NCBI GenBank assembly: GCA_964019165.1
Contig: OZ025271.1
Span: forward strand, 10,115,775 to 10,179,774
From: Mastigias papua
Taxonomy: Eukaryota; Cnidaria; Scyphozoa; Rhizostomeae; Mastigiidae
Reading direction: 5' to 3'
DNA: 64,000 bases
Positions 33,959 through 45,981 of this stretch are shown in pieces (the first letter of the stretch is position 1; every line of letters starts with the position of its first letter). The notes under the pieces were generated by a model. It was not told the DNA's origin. It searched no databases and was given only the letters and a program-made list of their open reading frames with translations. The position numbers and the translations under genes are program-made.

Positions 33959-34503
33959 TGTAAAATCACTCGATTTTACGGAGAACAGAATATAAAATGA
34001 CACAACACAAATAAACAGGTTTCTTTGTAATGATAAATGTTTCCACTCTAATACAACCTCTTAATACAGCAACGAATTCCAAAATGGCACGACGATACTC
34101 TAAACACGATCGGCGACTTTGACTGAACCTCACGACAACACTGGTAACGACGAGAACAATTTCTAACGACGACTTCACATAACGACTGACTACACAGAAC
34201 ATTAAATGCTTTATTTATATTAACACACATGACGTAACAAAATAATTATAACATATGACGGAACTAAGGGGGCAATGCGATGGCATGGTAACACAACACA
34301 ACAAACGACGGTATACTAAGATTAGACAATACGTCACAGACAAGGAAAGCAACATGATGACAGTAACAGTGGGAGATGATGATGATGCAACACTTAGAAT
34401 TATGATGACGGGGCAACTAAAAAAAACGGAACACATAGGAACAGAGAACCAACGTTACTGAACATGACGAAATGAGGATAAAAATAAAACTAGTACTCTA
34501 ACA
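33959..34503 (-). repeat. 3' LTR of gag-only element
   Basis: 545 bp, starts TGTAAAATC and ends CTCTAACA on the plus strand. The small open frames inside it are identical to those of the other LTR. Confidence 0.9.
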
Positions 34504-34621
34504 TTACTCCCTCCTTCAAAAACAAGCCTCCTGGCTTGAATTATCAGAAAAGAGGAATGCAAAAAAATTACGAATTACAAACAGAAGATACAACAACACA
34601 AGAACATTGGCTAGAAACAAA

Positions 34622-35182
34622 TTACGTGACACCAACAGTTTTGATCTGCCTGGACCTCGGTTGTTTAGCCTTTAACTGTTCAAAATGGTGGTGGTCGTAC
34701 AGATAATGACTACTTTGTCCATTCCACGAAAAATCGGGTGCAAATACTGGAGAACACAACATTACATCGTCCTGTCTTCTCACTTGCGCTGATCTATCTT
34801 GGGTTTTGTCGGTGGGTTCTTGAACGTATGAGCTTGTCAGTTGCTCCAGTTCTTTTACCATACCTTGGAGCTTTTTCAGGAGCTCATTGATGTCTATTCC
34901 CGACAAATCTTTGTCATCTTTTGACGGTATAACATGTTCTAATGGCCGGGGCAGGTCATCGGAAAGCACATGATTGCAGGAATATTTCCTGTCCCAGCAA
35001 TATTTCGCGACGTGGCCGACCCTCAGGCAACAATAGCAAATGGGTCGACCATCCTCACAGCGATAGATGTTCGTGCGGTTGTAAAACGGACTTTGACTGC
35101 TTCTCTGTGCTGACTCTGTCCTTTCAGCCATGGCAACAACAGTTGAAATGATGAGGTCCTTGACATTCTCCACTGAAATCAT
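34622..35182 (-). CDS. Gag-like zinc-knuckle protein of the non-autonomous LTR element
   Basis: 186 residues, the only substantial frame of the element. The start is the first ATG (35182), 28 bp after the primer binding site. A single CX2CX4HX4C knuckle (CYCCLRVGHVAKYC, about residues 49-62) binds RNA in Gag proteins. It is preceded by a short hydrophobic helix and a Ser/Arg-rich region and followed by a likely amphipathic helix (INELLKKLQGMVKELEQL). A normal capsid domain is not visible, so this may be a reduced nucleocapsid-type protein that lets the RNA enter particles made by an autonomous relative. No damage in the frame fits a recent insertion. Confidence 0.75.
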   Translation of the reverse strand: MISVENVKDLIISTVVAMAERTESAQRSSQSPFYNRTNIYRCEDGRPICYCCLRVGHVAKYCWDRKYSCNHVLSDDLPRPLEHVIPSKDDKDLSGIDINELLKKLQGMVKELEQLTSSYVQEPTDKTQDRSAQVRRQDDVMLCSPVFAPDFSWNGQSSHYLYDHHHFEQLKAKQPRSRQIKTVGVT

Positions 35183-35209
35183 TCCTTTTCAAATCACTGG
35201 TTCGCCTCT

Positions 35210-35226
35210 CCCGGGTCACGGCACCA
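35210..35226 (-). promoter_or_regulatory. Primer binding site of gag-only element
   Basis: Minus strand TGGTGCCGTGACCCGGG, two bases from the LTR. Complementary to a tRNA 3' end; the tRNA was not identified. Confidence 0.65.
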
Positions 35227-35227
35227 A

Positions 35228-35772
35228 TGTAAAATCACTCGATTTTACGGAGAACAGAATATAAAATGACACAACACAAATAAACAGGTTTCTTTGTAAT
35301 GATAAATGTTTCCACTCTAATACAACCTCTTAATACAGCAACGAATTCCAAAATGGCACGACGATACTCTAAACACGATCGGCGACTTTGACTGAACCTC
35401 ACGACAACACTGGTAACGACGAGAACAATTTCTAACGACGACTTCACATAACGACTGACTACACAGAACATTAAATGCTTTATTTATATTAACACACATG
35501 ACGTAACAAAATAATTATAACATATGACGGAACTAAGGGGGCAATGCGATGGCATGGTAACACAACACAACAAACGACGGTATACTAAGATTAGACAATA
35601 CGTCACAGACAAGGAAAGCAACATGATGACAGTAACAGTGGGAGATGATGATGATGCAACACTTAGAATTATGATGACGGGGCAACTAAAAAAAACGGAA
35701 CACATAGGAACAGAGAACCAACGTTACTGAACATGACGAAATGAGGATAAAAATAAAACTAGTACTCTAACA
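35228..35772 (-). repeat. 5' LTR of gag-only element
   Basis: 545 bp; no difference from 33959-34503 in the stretches I compared. Confidence 0.9.
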
Positions 35773-36853
35773 ACAAGACTTTGGTCCATGGTCTATCGTA
35801 AGCTAGGTCTATCAGTCTATCAGTCTATCAATCACGTGCTCATTTTATGTAAACACACTGTCGCAAAGAAATAGCTGAAGTAATACACACCTTTATGGGG
35901 GCCCACAGAAATCCAATACAACGCTGACTGATGACTTGTTCTTCAGAAACTGCATACCGTGGTCTAACCTGTAGTTCATTCCTTTCTAATAAGCCATGCA
36001 TTCTATTCTAAGGTCAGGGACGAATTTTCATGATTAACAAGGTATTGCTATGGTGTAATTTCAGAACACAGGTGCTAAAGTAAAAACTAGCACAAAGAGT
36101 GAAAGGAATTTGCACATGACCATAACGGCCTATCAGCAAATCAGCAGCACCCATAAAGATGTGTATTACTTCGGCGACAGCGTGTTTACAGAAGATGAGC
36201 ACGTGATTGATAGACTGATAGACTGATAGACCTAGCTTACGATAGACCATGGACCAAAGTCTTATGAACAGCAGATACAGTACTTTAAAGGGGGGGGGGG
36301 AGATAGTACTATGAAATTAAGAAAGTATGGGAAATATAGAAAAAGTACGTGAAATGTAGAAAAAGTACGTGAAATATAGAAGAAGTATGTGAAATATAGA
36401 GAAAGTATGTGAAATATAGAGAAAGTACTATAAATATTGGCATAAGTATTTTTGCCCGCTTTGGTGCGCCATATTCATAAATCTTAGAGTTACCTCCTCC
36501 CCTGAGCGTCCATATTTTTAAGCCATCACCCCCCAACATTTGCTGCGTGCCAAAGAACGTGCAGCTGTGCTTGCAATCCAACATTTGTTGGATCATTTGG
36601 CCACCCTCTTCTAAAATGAAGCCAAAATAACCAAGCAAGTGCTGAAAAAATGCTGGGTGAATGTTGGATCGTTCTGCCAAGGCTTAAAAGATAGTTGTCT
36701 TTACTTAAGTTGTTTTCCAAATAAACATCACATAAAAATTACATAGGTGTGCTTACGTTCTTTGAAATACCCCCTCCCCCTTGTACGCTGTCATACGCTT
36801 TTCAAGTATCCCCTCCCTCCCCTCCGGAGCGTACGTACTTTTTGAATGGCCCC

Positions 36854-37579
36854 GAGGGGGACGCTTATTTGGCGCCTAAGAGTACTTGAAAATCGCTGCA
36901 GAGGTTGCTAATATGGTTGAGGACTTGATCTATCAGTTTATGTAGTCACAATAAACCAAATTATATACTTCAGAATAAATGGTTACTGAACCGATTCTAG
37001 CCAAGAGCACTCTTAATTCCAATCCTGAGATGTACCTCTCCTGGCGCAACTTTCTATTTGACATCCATGCAGTAGCAGATCTCCAAGGGAGTTTAGGCAT
37101 TAATTGTCTCCAACTTTTTGAATATGTGGCAAGTTAGATTCGTCCAAAAATCCAATTAAGACAAATCATATCATCAAATCCATCTGGCACTTCTTCAAAT
37201 CTACCCGGAGGGAGCTTCTTTATGTCTAAAAAGGGCGTTTCAGTAGCACTCAAAGGGCCTGGCTTCAACATATTTCCTGGGGGTGTTTCCCAATACCTCC
37301 ACTCCTCCCTCCCTCACCACCATTGACATAATCAGCTTCAACCCTGCCCTCTCCAATCCTGCTCAGTCCTGAGATAGGCCTAGCAAAAGTTTGCAAATGT
37401 TGCGAGCTGCTCTGTGAAATGTTTGACTGCGGTTTAACAAGAACCAATTGACCACCCTCTACCCTTTGCGTAGGCCTTCTAGAATTGTAGTCTCATTTCA
37501 ATGGTAAGGAAGCGAGAAAACCAAATCTTATAGAAAGCAATTTGTCTAATATAAAATAACGAGGACATGGACAGATTGA
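36854..37579. other. No confident gene; possible element fragment
   Basis: 36990-37130 on the plus strand reads MYLSWRNFLFDIHAVADLQG, which looks coding and recalls retroelement gag text, but it stops soon after and I cannot assign it. Confidence 0.3.
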
Positions 37580-37768
37580 ATCAATGAATCAATCAATGAG
37601 CCAATCCATCAGTCAATCAATCAGTCAATCAATCAGTCAATCAATCAGTCAATCAATAAGTCAATCAATAAGTCAATCAATCAGTCAATCAATCAGTCAG
37701 TCAATCAGTCAATCAATCAGTCAATCAATCAGTCAATCAATCAGTCAATCAATCAGTCAATCAATCAA
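37580..37768. repeat. (TCAATCAATCAG)n minisatellite
   Basis: About 15 units of 12 bp built from TCAA and TCAG tetranucleotides. It makes a false ISQS-repeat frame. Confidence 0.95.
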
Positions 37769-39022
37769 ATGTTTATATCGATCCTGGAATAGTTCTGACT
37801 TGTCTACATCGCAAATATATTACCTTTAACCTTAATTAAATCATCACTGCTCTGTTTCCTTATTCTGTTCTTAAAGGTTAGCATGAAACTGTGTTTTCCG
37901 ACCAATGTGTCCTTTTCACGGTCATCATCAATATCATTATTCAAACAGTCTAACAAAACCACAACTTCAATGAACCTACCACTTCTTCGTCATTAATAAA
38001 CAGCCTCACGCCACATTGCACTATCTATAAAAATAGATCAACTCTTAAATTCTTTGATGCTCACATACAATACCTAAGCCCCATTAAGATAGCAATTAGA
38101 GCCTAGGCTACTTTTTACCGCAATTTTCTCACATCAAATCACGCAATCAAGGCAAATCTTTAACAGTTGCGTTTCAGCTTTTGAGATGTGCAGTTATCAT
38201 AAAGGCGTAATGCAATAGAATGGTTATTTATTATGAACTTCGAATGAAAATTAACTGCATTCGATTTGCAGGTGGTAAATGCCATCAATTGAAAATAATT
38301 TGGCTCATAACTTCAAACACCAGGCTGGAAACATTAATAGTTCAGTTGAACTAAGCTGTCAATCAACAGCCAAAATTCCATTGAATACATCTAATACAAG
38401 TGAAATATTCCATTTCCAACTGCTTCACTATGCTTCATTTGAACATGGGGTCAAAAATGACCTACTCTGCAAATGTGGTCTACTGTGATGTCACGCTGGA
38501 CCATTCTGATTGCCAATAGATGAAAAGTGGGTAATTCCCTCGAGGTACCCCCACCATATACATCATGTCTACATCCGTACCATGCATTTTCCTATTGTCT
38601 CCTGTCACCCTTTAAAACCACCACATTCCCAACATATCCTCTTCTTACATTACCATGAAAAGTCAAACTTAAATCTTATTGATCTAGAGTTGTAAAACAT
38701 TTCCTAGTCATTTGAACACTAGGAAATCTCTAAAAAACTCTTCCTAAATCCATGATCTCTTTTCCTTGACATCTAATTTGACACTGGCAAAGCTAAGTTG
38801 ACATGTATATTCTAGAAAACAACCTTTCATATATAGATGTGGGCTCTTTGATCTAAAAACTTATTAGTCTATTCAAACAACAGTTATAGTGTTGTCAAAT
38901 TGATAAATATAGTCATTAAATATTATCTAACTTATATACATTGAGAAATAGCCTTTCAGGCTTCATTGGAAGATCATTTGATTGTTGGATGTAAATATTG
39001 TCCAAACTTAAAAGCCATTATC
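37769..39022. other. Probable intron, no gene seen
   Basis: AT-rich, no recognisable coding. It would lie in the intron 3' of the NACHT exon. A possible 15-bp micro-exon (38009-38023, minus) has fair splice sites but is too short to trust. Confidence 0.35.
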
Positions 39023-39380
39023 TATGGGATGTCGAACAGTTCCGTGAAGATAAGCACGCTTAAATGAAGTTGAGCCAAAATAAATAGAGTTGAGGCAGCA
39101 TAAATGAAGTTGAGCCAATATAGATGAAGTTGAGCCAAAATAAATAGAGTTGAGGCATCATAAATGAAGTTGAGCCAATATAAATGAAGTTGAGCCAATA
39201 TAAATGAAGTTGAGCCATTATAAATGAAGTTTAGTCAATATAAATGAAGTTGAGGAAGCATAAATGAAGTTGCGCCAAAATAGATAGAGTTGAGGCAGCA
39301 TAAATGAAGTTGAGCCAATATAAATGAAGTTGAGGAAGCATAAATGAAGTTGAGAATTTTGACCTGTTCGGCGCTCCATA
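39023..39380. repeat. 20-bp minisatellite bounded by short inverted repeats
   Basis: 39061-39354 holds nearly 15 units in strict 20-bp register (type TAAATGAAGTTGAGCCAATA, with variants TAAATAGAGTTGAGGCAGCA and others). The array is bracketed by TATGG..CGAACAG (39023-39039) and its inverted form CTGTTCG..CCATA (39364-39380), 13 of 17 positions matching. Confidence 0.85.
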
Positions 39381-39623
39381 ACAATCACCTTGTAAATCTT
39401 GTATTATTATGAATTCTACTTTTCAATAACCTCTTTACTTAAAATCAAAAAATGTGAAATCCAAACGATTAAATGCAAAAGTTGTTATTTTCAAGTAAAC
39501 TATTTAAATGCCTAACAAACATAATATCAAACTGTAATTCTGTTACCATTTGCAGTTAAATTGATTAAACAGGTAATTTATGAATTAATAAATGAAAAAT
39601 AATTAAGTAGTTATTCATCTTAC

Positions 39624-41686
39624 CCTCATTTCCATTTGATGGGTCATACTAGTAGTGCATTCTCTGATGCCCAATCTCCAGTTCTCTAAATCTCCTGTTG
39701 GATGTCTTTCTTCAATGATCTCCACCATCTTCTCCCACCATTTAATATTAATATCCAATTCAGATAACAAAAACCTTTCGCATGACACCCCCCAATAACA
39801 TGCATTAATAAAACTGATCACTGTCTTCACTTGACACTGGCCTATCCTCAACTCTTCAAATTTCCGGTCGCTCAAATAGCAACCATTCACCTTATCCAGC
39901 AACTCACATTTCCATATAAATACCTTTCCACAATACCCATTTTCACCTCCTCCTCTAAACTTCTCTCGAATGGTATTCACAGATTCATTTATTCCGCGTA
40001 GCAAAATGCCACCATGACCAATGCGAAAACGCTGATTCACAGCAATCACATCCAGTTGTTCAATCCTTGACACTTTGATCTGCCAAAAATGGACATTTGC
40101 GAATACCATTCGAATATCGTCCTCCTTCCATCCGCAACTTTCCAAGTGCCTACAAATCCTAACAATATTGTCAGTTGTTGTTTCATCTGACTCAAGGGCA
40201 AAACCATGGCATTTTTTAATAATTGACTTAATAACATCTTTATCATTAAAATCCCTATTTAAGAAAAAGGCAATAATTTCAAATGATCTTCTTAACGTAG
40301 TCTCCCAATGCAGCCCACACTCATTTAACAATTCAATTACACCGCCTAACAATTTTTTTTCATTTACTTCTTGTTTAATTCCTACAACACTCTTTAACAT
40401 TTCTTTTATTATTCCTTCATATGAAAATCCTGACAACAAACGACATACAAATGAGACAACTTCAATAAACCCTTTTTCCAAATTGTCCTTAATAATTGTC
40501 ATTAGATTTTTCATGTCTTTCTTACATATATACAGGGCTGAGAGAAATTCCATCAGTGATAAATGTTTAAATTGATACTTCTCTGTAAAATTGTCTGAAA
40601 CATCAACAAACAGACTTTCAACAAACTCATTGTCTTTTCCAATGTCACCAAGCAGTAATTTAATATTTCCTTCAAACCATATTTTGTTGTTTGTTAGTAA
40701 ATTGTAGCAAACTTCACTTAGTGTCGATAATGTTTGTGAGAATTCATCAAAAATATCAGAAGCTTTCTTTGTACTTGTCCCATGTTTGTCACCATGTTGT
40801 TTCAATAGTAGATAAACAGTCCAACAATACAATTCAGTGCTGTTCAAAACAGCTTGCCCTTTCATCAAAATGGCAACACAGCAAAGTGTATTCAGAAACT
40901 GTGGCACAGTCATGATGGGAAGATAACCTTTTGATGATGTCCTTGCATTGTTTATATCTATTTTGTGATCTTTATGAGATGAAAATTTTTCAACATATTT
41001 ATCTATTTGATCCTCACTTAGTCCATTAATTTCCACTTTAAGCAAACCACCCATGTTATTATAAACAGTTAGTTTGTCTTCGATGTGAGGCCTCCCAGTT
41101 ATTATAACCTTGGCCATACCATATTTCCCTTTGATATTAAGAAGGCCAACAATAATTGAATCTTTTTCAGTTATATCATAGAGTTCATCAAGGCCATCTA
41201 CTATAACCAAGACCCCTTCTCCATATCCCAGATCGTAATTAAGTTTACTTTTAATAAATTCACCAAGAATTTCATGTTTCTTCAGCTCGGCCCCTTCATG
41301 GTCCTTGAAGTAATTCAAATCTCTACATTCAAACATGACACACATTTTAAAGTTTTGATACATTTCGCCATTTGCCCATCCATATGTCAACTGTTTGGCA
41401 AGAACAGATTTTCCCATTCCCGCAATGCCACGAATAAAAGTTACACGATTCTCGTCATGAGTTAAATCAGATATTTCAATATCATCACCTCTCATACCTT
41501 GAAAATGTGCAAAATATTGTCTCGCATCATCTCTGAAGGTATCCATTGTTGGTAATTCATGATTTATCTTCAACTTGACGGCAAATTCATCGATATCTAC
41601 TTCCTTCAGCACTATTCTGTTATTGTTATCTACACAATGAATTTCATGCATCTTGTACTGTTTTCTGTATCTCTTTTTTATTTCAT
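39624..41686 (-). CDS. NLR-type gene, NACHT exon
   Basis: A 2063-bp exon. The longest frame starts at ATG 41651, but the frame is open to a good acceptor (CTTATCTTTCAG before 41686), so that ATG is internal. At the 3' end AGG is followed by GTAAGA (39618-39623), a consensus donor; the TGA at 39615 is then intronic. Counted from ATG 41651: Walker A GIAGMGKS at 75-82, Walker B VLVIVDGLDEL at 147-157, sensor TGRPH at 185-189, the P-FL motif at 250-253, and the winged-helix end FKHLSLMEFLSALY at 361-374. The remaining 300 residues are helical with Cys/Trp-rich repeats (GCYLSDRKFEELRIGQCQV) that may be degenerate leucine-rich repeats. NACHT proteins are cytosolic ATP-driven switches that oligomerise on sensing infection. 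It starts in phase 1 and ends in phase 0, which allows joining to the small exons on either side. Confidence 0.93.
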
Positions 41687-42442
41687 CTGAAAGATAAGTA
41701 CAGTCTCAAGACACAAATAAAAACTAAACTGTATATAAAACATCATAATGAGAAACACTTAAAAACACACGAATACTGAGTGGCACCAAAAACTGTGAAA
41801 TTTCATTGATTCATTTTTAACTCCGCGAAAAGCGAATATTTTGGGAGTGATGAAGCAAAAGCCGAAAACCCATTGAGGGATAACTAGTTTATAAATAAGA
41901 GAATATGGCTGCCATGGGAAATTAGGTGAAGTAGGGAAAAAATCAGACAGAGTATCTTTAGTGTCCGGGCATCTTACCCCTTGAGAAATTAGGGCTCATT
42001 AGCCATAATGAATAACAGCCAGGCAAGTGAAAGTAACAGCTAATATTTTCTAAGTCCATTACATTTCATTGCGTCCTCCAAAAGCACTTTTTATTGGCCT
42101 GAAGTATATCCATATGAAAAAGTCCGAAGCAAATGAGTTACTCTTGGGTGCCTAATTACCGGAGGGTAGGAATAACAGGGGGAAGGGGTTTAAATTAATA
42201 GAGATTTGAACTTCTGAAGAAGGCAATTAGCACAATCTTTCATTTAAAAAATCGTTTGCTTAATGAAACAATAGAAAAATAAACTGTTCTGGTTAATCAA
42301 CAAGAAACGTTCTTTATGTAAATGTCTGAGGAATTCAATTCCAATGGGGTTGTTGTGCACATATATCGTAGTAACCCCATATTGTTCCTCCTGCACATCC
42401 TTCCCTTTCACAATGAATTAAATTTTCACCGTCAATTTACCA
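41687..42442. other. Probable intron
   Basis: Upstream of the NACHT exon on its strand. Contains a degenerate GTGCCTAATTACCGG repeat (42150-42190). No exon recognised. Confidence 0.4.
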
Positions 42443-43890
42443 ATGTTCTTCAGTCACCAAATCAATTGCAAACAACCTAACAATTGGTCGAATACATCTC
42501 GTTCCATTCATGTTAACTTTAATGCTTGGTACATGACAATCATTTCCGGAAAAGACTTCAATAACTCTTCCGTGTGGCCACTTTCCACTTTCCACGTTCC
42601 AACGAAAGCTATGTCATCCATGGCTACATTTTGCTTTTTCAGATTCCACTTAGTACGCTTCCCCATGTTCGACAGCCACTATCTCAGCCAGCGCTGCCAG
42701 AAGTGTCAAATGAATTCTTGAATTCTTCTCCACCGCTTTCGTGGGTTACATTCTTTCTCATCCACTGTTGTTGGTATAAATTGCCATCCTTCTTTTACAT
42801 AAAGGAAGTGGTTAGGAGTTAAAAGGACACTTTCATTAGCATTTGATGACTTGTAAGCGAGAGGGTTAAAGTAAATTAGAACTTTCAGCTGTAGTGAAGG
42901 CTGTGCTTAGTTCTTCATCTATCACATCAGCATTTCCTAGAGCGCTAGCGCAGCCTTTCTCGCCGCGTTGATATTACATTCATGTGCTCCAACAAAATGT
43001 GGGACCACTGGAGGATTTAATCGCAAGTTTATTCCTAGGTCTGCTCCTGATCGTGCTACCTTTTGTTGATCCAATTCTTTAATAATTTCCTTTAGCTCTT
43101 GATCTGCGCCAATGAAATTTGTCCCATTAGCAAAAATTACTTCTTTCGGTACACCCTGTCGATTTGTCATCCTGTAGAAGGCGTTAAGAAACTGTCTGCA
43201 TCCAAAACCATAAACTATTTCTATATCAACTGTGCAGGTAAGAAGACATGTAAATATACACATAAATCTCTTCACTCTTTGTTTTACCCTTCCTTGAAAA
43301 GTTGTGAACGGTCCACCAAAATCTACTGCTGTTTTTGAGAAAGGTGGTAATGGAAGCGATACCCTGATATCAGGAGGAGGTGCCTTACATTGTGTAGCAG
43401 CGTTAGCTTTCTTCTTTTTACAAAACTTGTACTCAGTTGTGACTCTCTTGCTCTTACAATCTAATCTCTAACAGTAGGACCAAAATATGATATGTTCCAG
43501 CAATATGATCTGTTTTGCATGATATGACAGTGTAGCTGACTTTGTCTCCCACTATCCACTTGGCAAAATGACTAGAAAGTTTAAATCATGAGCAAAATAA
43601 TCTGCATTAATCTGCATAATTTTGATTGTTGGCTCAAAGTAATCCATCATCATATATGAAAGGATTCAAGAAAAGCCAATTATTTTGCGGCGACTATAAT
43701 GATTGTTTGACTTGCAACATTTTGATTTCTTCAGCAAAAACACGTCTTTGAAGAGAAATCAGAATCTGCAGCTCAGCATCTTGCATCTCTTCTACAGATT
43801 GTTCTCTTTTGCGATGTAATTCTGGCTTGCTACAGTTCTCTATGAATCGATTCACCCAAGATGGCACTCTCTTCAGTCGCTGTCATTTAC
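42443..43890 (-). pseudogene. BEL/Pao retrotransposon integrase fragment
   Basis: Read on the minus strand from high to low coordinate: RLKRVPSWVNRFIENC (about 43880), the spacer before the zinc site with MQDAELQILISLQRRVFAEE, a CKKKKANAATQCKAP zinc-site remnant near 43400, then the integrase core AVDFGGPFTTFQGR and VKRFMCIFTCL, GVPKEVIFANGTNFIGA (catalytic Asp of the family replaced or shifted), NPPVVPHFVGAHE with the last catalytic Glu, then LTPNHFL, KRWRRIQEF and the C-terminal GRVIEVFSG. This order is specific for BEL/Pao. Only 42937-43275 is one clean frame. Stops and frameshifts break the rest. LTRs and RT were not found. It lies in the presumed intron between 57124 and 41686. Confidence 0.8.
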
Positions 43891-45484
43891 AAAACATTCT
43901 TGGATCTAGAAGCAAATTCTCAATACCAAGTGCTTAAGACATAAACGTACTCTGGATTTGCCATCGTTTCTTCTTAGCTTTCTTTATCCTTAATCTTTTC
44001 TGGGCGATGAGTTTCACAAGGAAGTCGACAGACAAAAGGGAAAGGCTGGATAGACTGTCAAAAACTGAAGATAATTGCATCGAGTAAAAGAGCAAAACGG
44101 TATCAGAAAGAATACTTGAAGAGATAAAGACAAGAAAATTGGCAACATGCTACAGACTGAAATTGTCAAATACTGCGATAGACGTTGCAATGAAAAACTC
44201 ATAAGGAGACTGTCTAGTTCAAAAGATGTCTGACTTTAGAGAAATGAATGAAAGAGTGCCGGACTCAGAATGTTGTTGATAGGAGAGCGTGATCTGAGAT
44301 GTCCTTAGCCCTCCTTAAGCTTTGAGATTGTATTAAAAATTTTTTATGTAGACATGGAAAATTACTATGAAGATGAACATTGGACAAGATCATTATCATT
44401 AAATAGTGACAGAGCAGCTGTCAATAATATTGAAAATATATTCAGAATAGGGAGTATTTTGATGAATTACAAGACTATTACACAGGTATCATCAGCACAT
44501 GGTTGATAAGCCTTCTTCAGAAGTATCATAAGGACATTGTTGATTAACATGAAAATGGTACGTCCCTTGCCATCTTTAGTAGTGGATCATTTTCTAGGAT
44601 TTAAAGGATGGAAACATAATGCAGGCGATGGTGTTCTTCAAAATGATGGTCTCAACTTTAGTTTAACATATCAAATAAATGCAACACGAATGCTACCATT
44701 AAATCTGTTGCTGCATGAGGAATTAAATGCAAAAGCCTCCCGGCCAAATCACCATGGATACATTTGTGAATGGTTGCAACTGTCATGCCATAATTCATGC
44801 TACATGCTACTTTAGCCAATTATTACCTTCATACCATGTCATATCACTTATTCTTATATTTCATGCTATTCTATGCTAAACATTCATAAAAAGATGGAAA
44901 ATGTATTTGCCATGTGCGAGAAATGCGCAGCGCCCTTCATGGATACGAGAAAAAATCACTTGACAACAGGCATCATTTTGAAATAGATGGCATTTTGCAA
45001 GGCAGCCTCACCAAGTGGATTGTTAGAGCATGTTACCGTTGTTACCATTGTTGCTTTAGTATCTCCCGGCTTATCATTTCTACATTGAAAATAGAACAGT
45101 TCAAAGAAGATTCCGCAGTAGGCTCACACCTGACATTAGGAAAGTTTTATCCTTTCCTACAGTGGGGAGTATAACGGTGTTCAGGTTTGGGCGACTAGCA
45201 TGAAAAAGCTGTCTGCAATCTATCCCTGTATTTTATTTTATGACCACCCTATCAGGATTGCCTGAATTAGGGCCGCTTCTGGTCTAGAAAAGGAAGGAGC
45301 ATATTTATCATCATTCTCTAGGCTGCGTCTGTTTTGATAAGAAGACCAATAGCTTTACATCTGATATCAATCTACTCTCTCAAGAAAAATATCAAGCCTT
45401 ATAATCCCATGCTGGTTTTTTCACTAGGCCTATGTTGTAGATGATGTTAAATGAGCTCATTAAACTTAATTTTCCTTACAATTG
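43891..45484. other. No gene recognised
   Basis: Anonymous short frames only (for example 44537-44815, +). CATGCTA/CATGCCA words are repeated at 44780-44880. Presumed intron. Confidence 0.35.
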
Positions 45485-45981
45485 TGACAAATGCCACAAA
45501 AATTTATATTCAATACAATCTTGTATTAGTGTTATACTTCACTAATTATGTGGTGGCACTCCTGGGAAAAATGGGCTCTGGTCAGCAAATGTTGTTGAAA
45601 ATATGGTTGTTTTTGAGCCATTATCCATAAGGGATAGAGGCTTAGTTGGGCCATAGTTCAAAAATTCCATATTTTCAACAACAGTTGCTAGCAAAAGGCA
45701 AATTTTCTGGTGTACCGCCACTTAAATAGAGAATTACAAGACTAATTAACAAAGGTATTGAACATAACGGTTTCTAACATTTCTCAGAATTCTGAGTAAA
45801 ATTCAGTTTTGTGAAGTCACCTTTCAGCCTCTATCCCATACCGACAATAGATAAAAAACAACCATGCTTTCAAAAACATTTGCTGGCTAGAGTCCAATTT
45901 TCCTAGGTGTGCATCATTCAATTAGTGAAGTACAACATTAATGCAAAGATGCCATCGAATATAACTTTTGTGGCATTTGTC
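45485..45981. mobile_element. Foldback MITE
   Basis: The arms 45485-45640 and 45829-45981 are inverted copies: the outer ends read GACAAATGCCACAAAA and TTTTGTGGCATTTGTC, and further in both carry GGGATAGAGGC/GCCTCTATCCC. No coding capacity. No target duplication recognised. Confidence 0.65.

Larger units (their letters stand above)
33959..35772 (-). mobile_element. Gag-only, non-autonomous LTR retrotransposon
   Basis: Two 545-bp direct repeats (TG..CA) that look identical where I compared them enclose 724 bp. On the minus strand the order is LTR, primer binding site, one zinc-knuckle ORF, polypurine tract (34504-34517), LTR. The flanking duplication is ACAA (33955-33958, 35773-35776). The opposite arm of the surrounding foldback shows the empty site with ATAA at that place. 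No protease, RT or integrase, so it must be mobilised by another element. Similar plant elements are known as TR-GAG. Confidence 0.88.
33697..36853. mobile_element. Foldback DNA element, interrupted by an LTR element
   Basis: The left end GGGCCTTTCAAAAAGTATGT matches the reverse complement of the right end (GGCCATTCAAAAAGTACGT). Inside, 33757-33958 plus 35773-35858 form one arm and 36170-36487 the other; the arms contain the same ATTTCACATAC-like tandem words and GTCTATCAGTCTATCA. Without the 1.8-kb insertion the element would be about 1.34 kb. No coding region of its own. A target duplication was not found. Confidence 0.55.

Noticed and set aside
33966..34461. Small frames duplicated at 33966-34461 and 35235-35730
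   Set aside because: They lie in the LTRs of the gag-only element; identity reflects the LTR duplication, not gene duplication.
37584..37829. ISQS-repeat protein
   Set aside because: Translation of a 12-bp minisatellite; no conserved flanks or splice sites.
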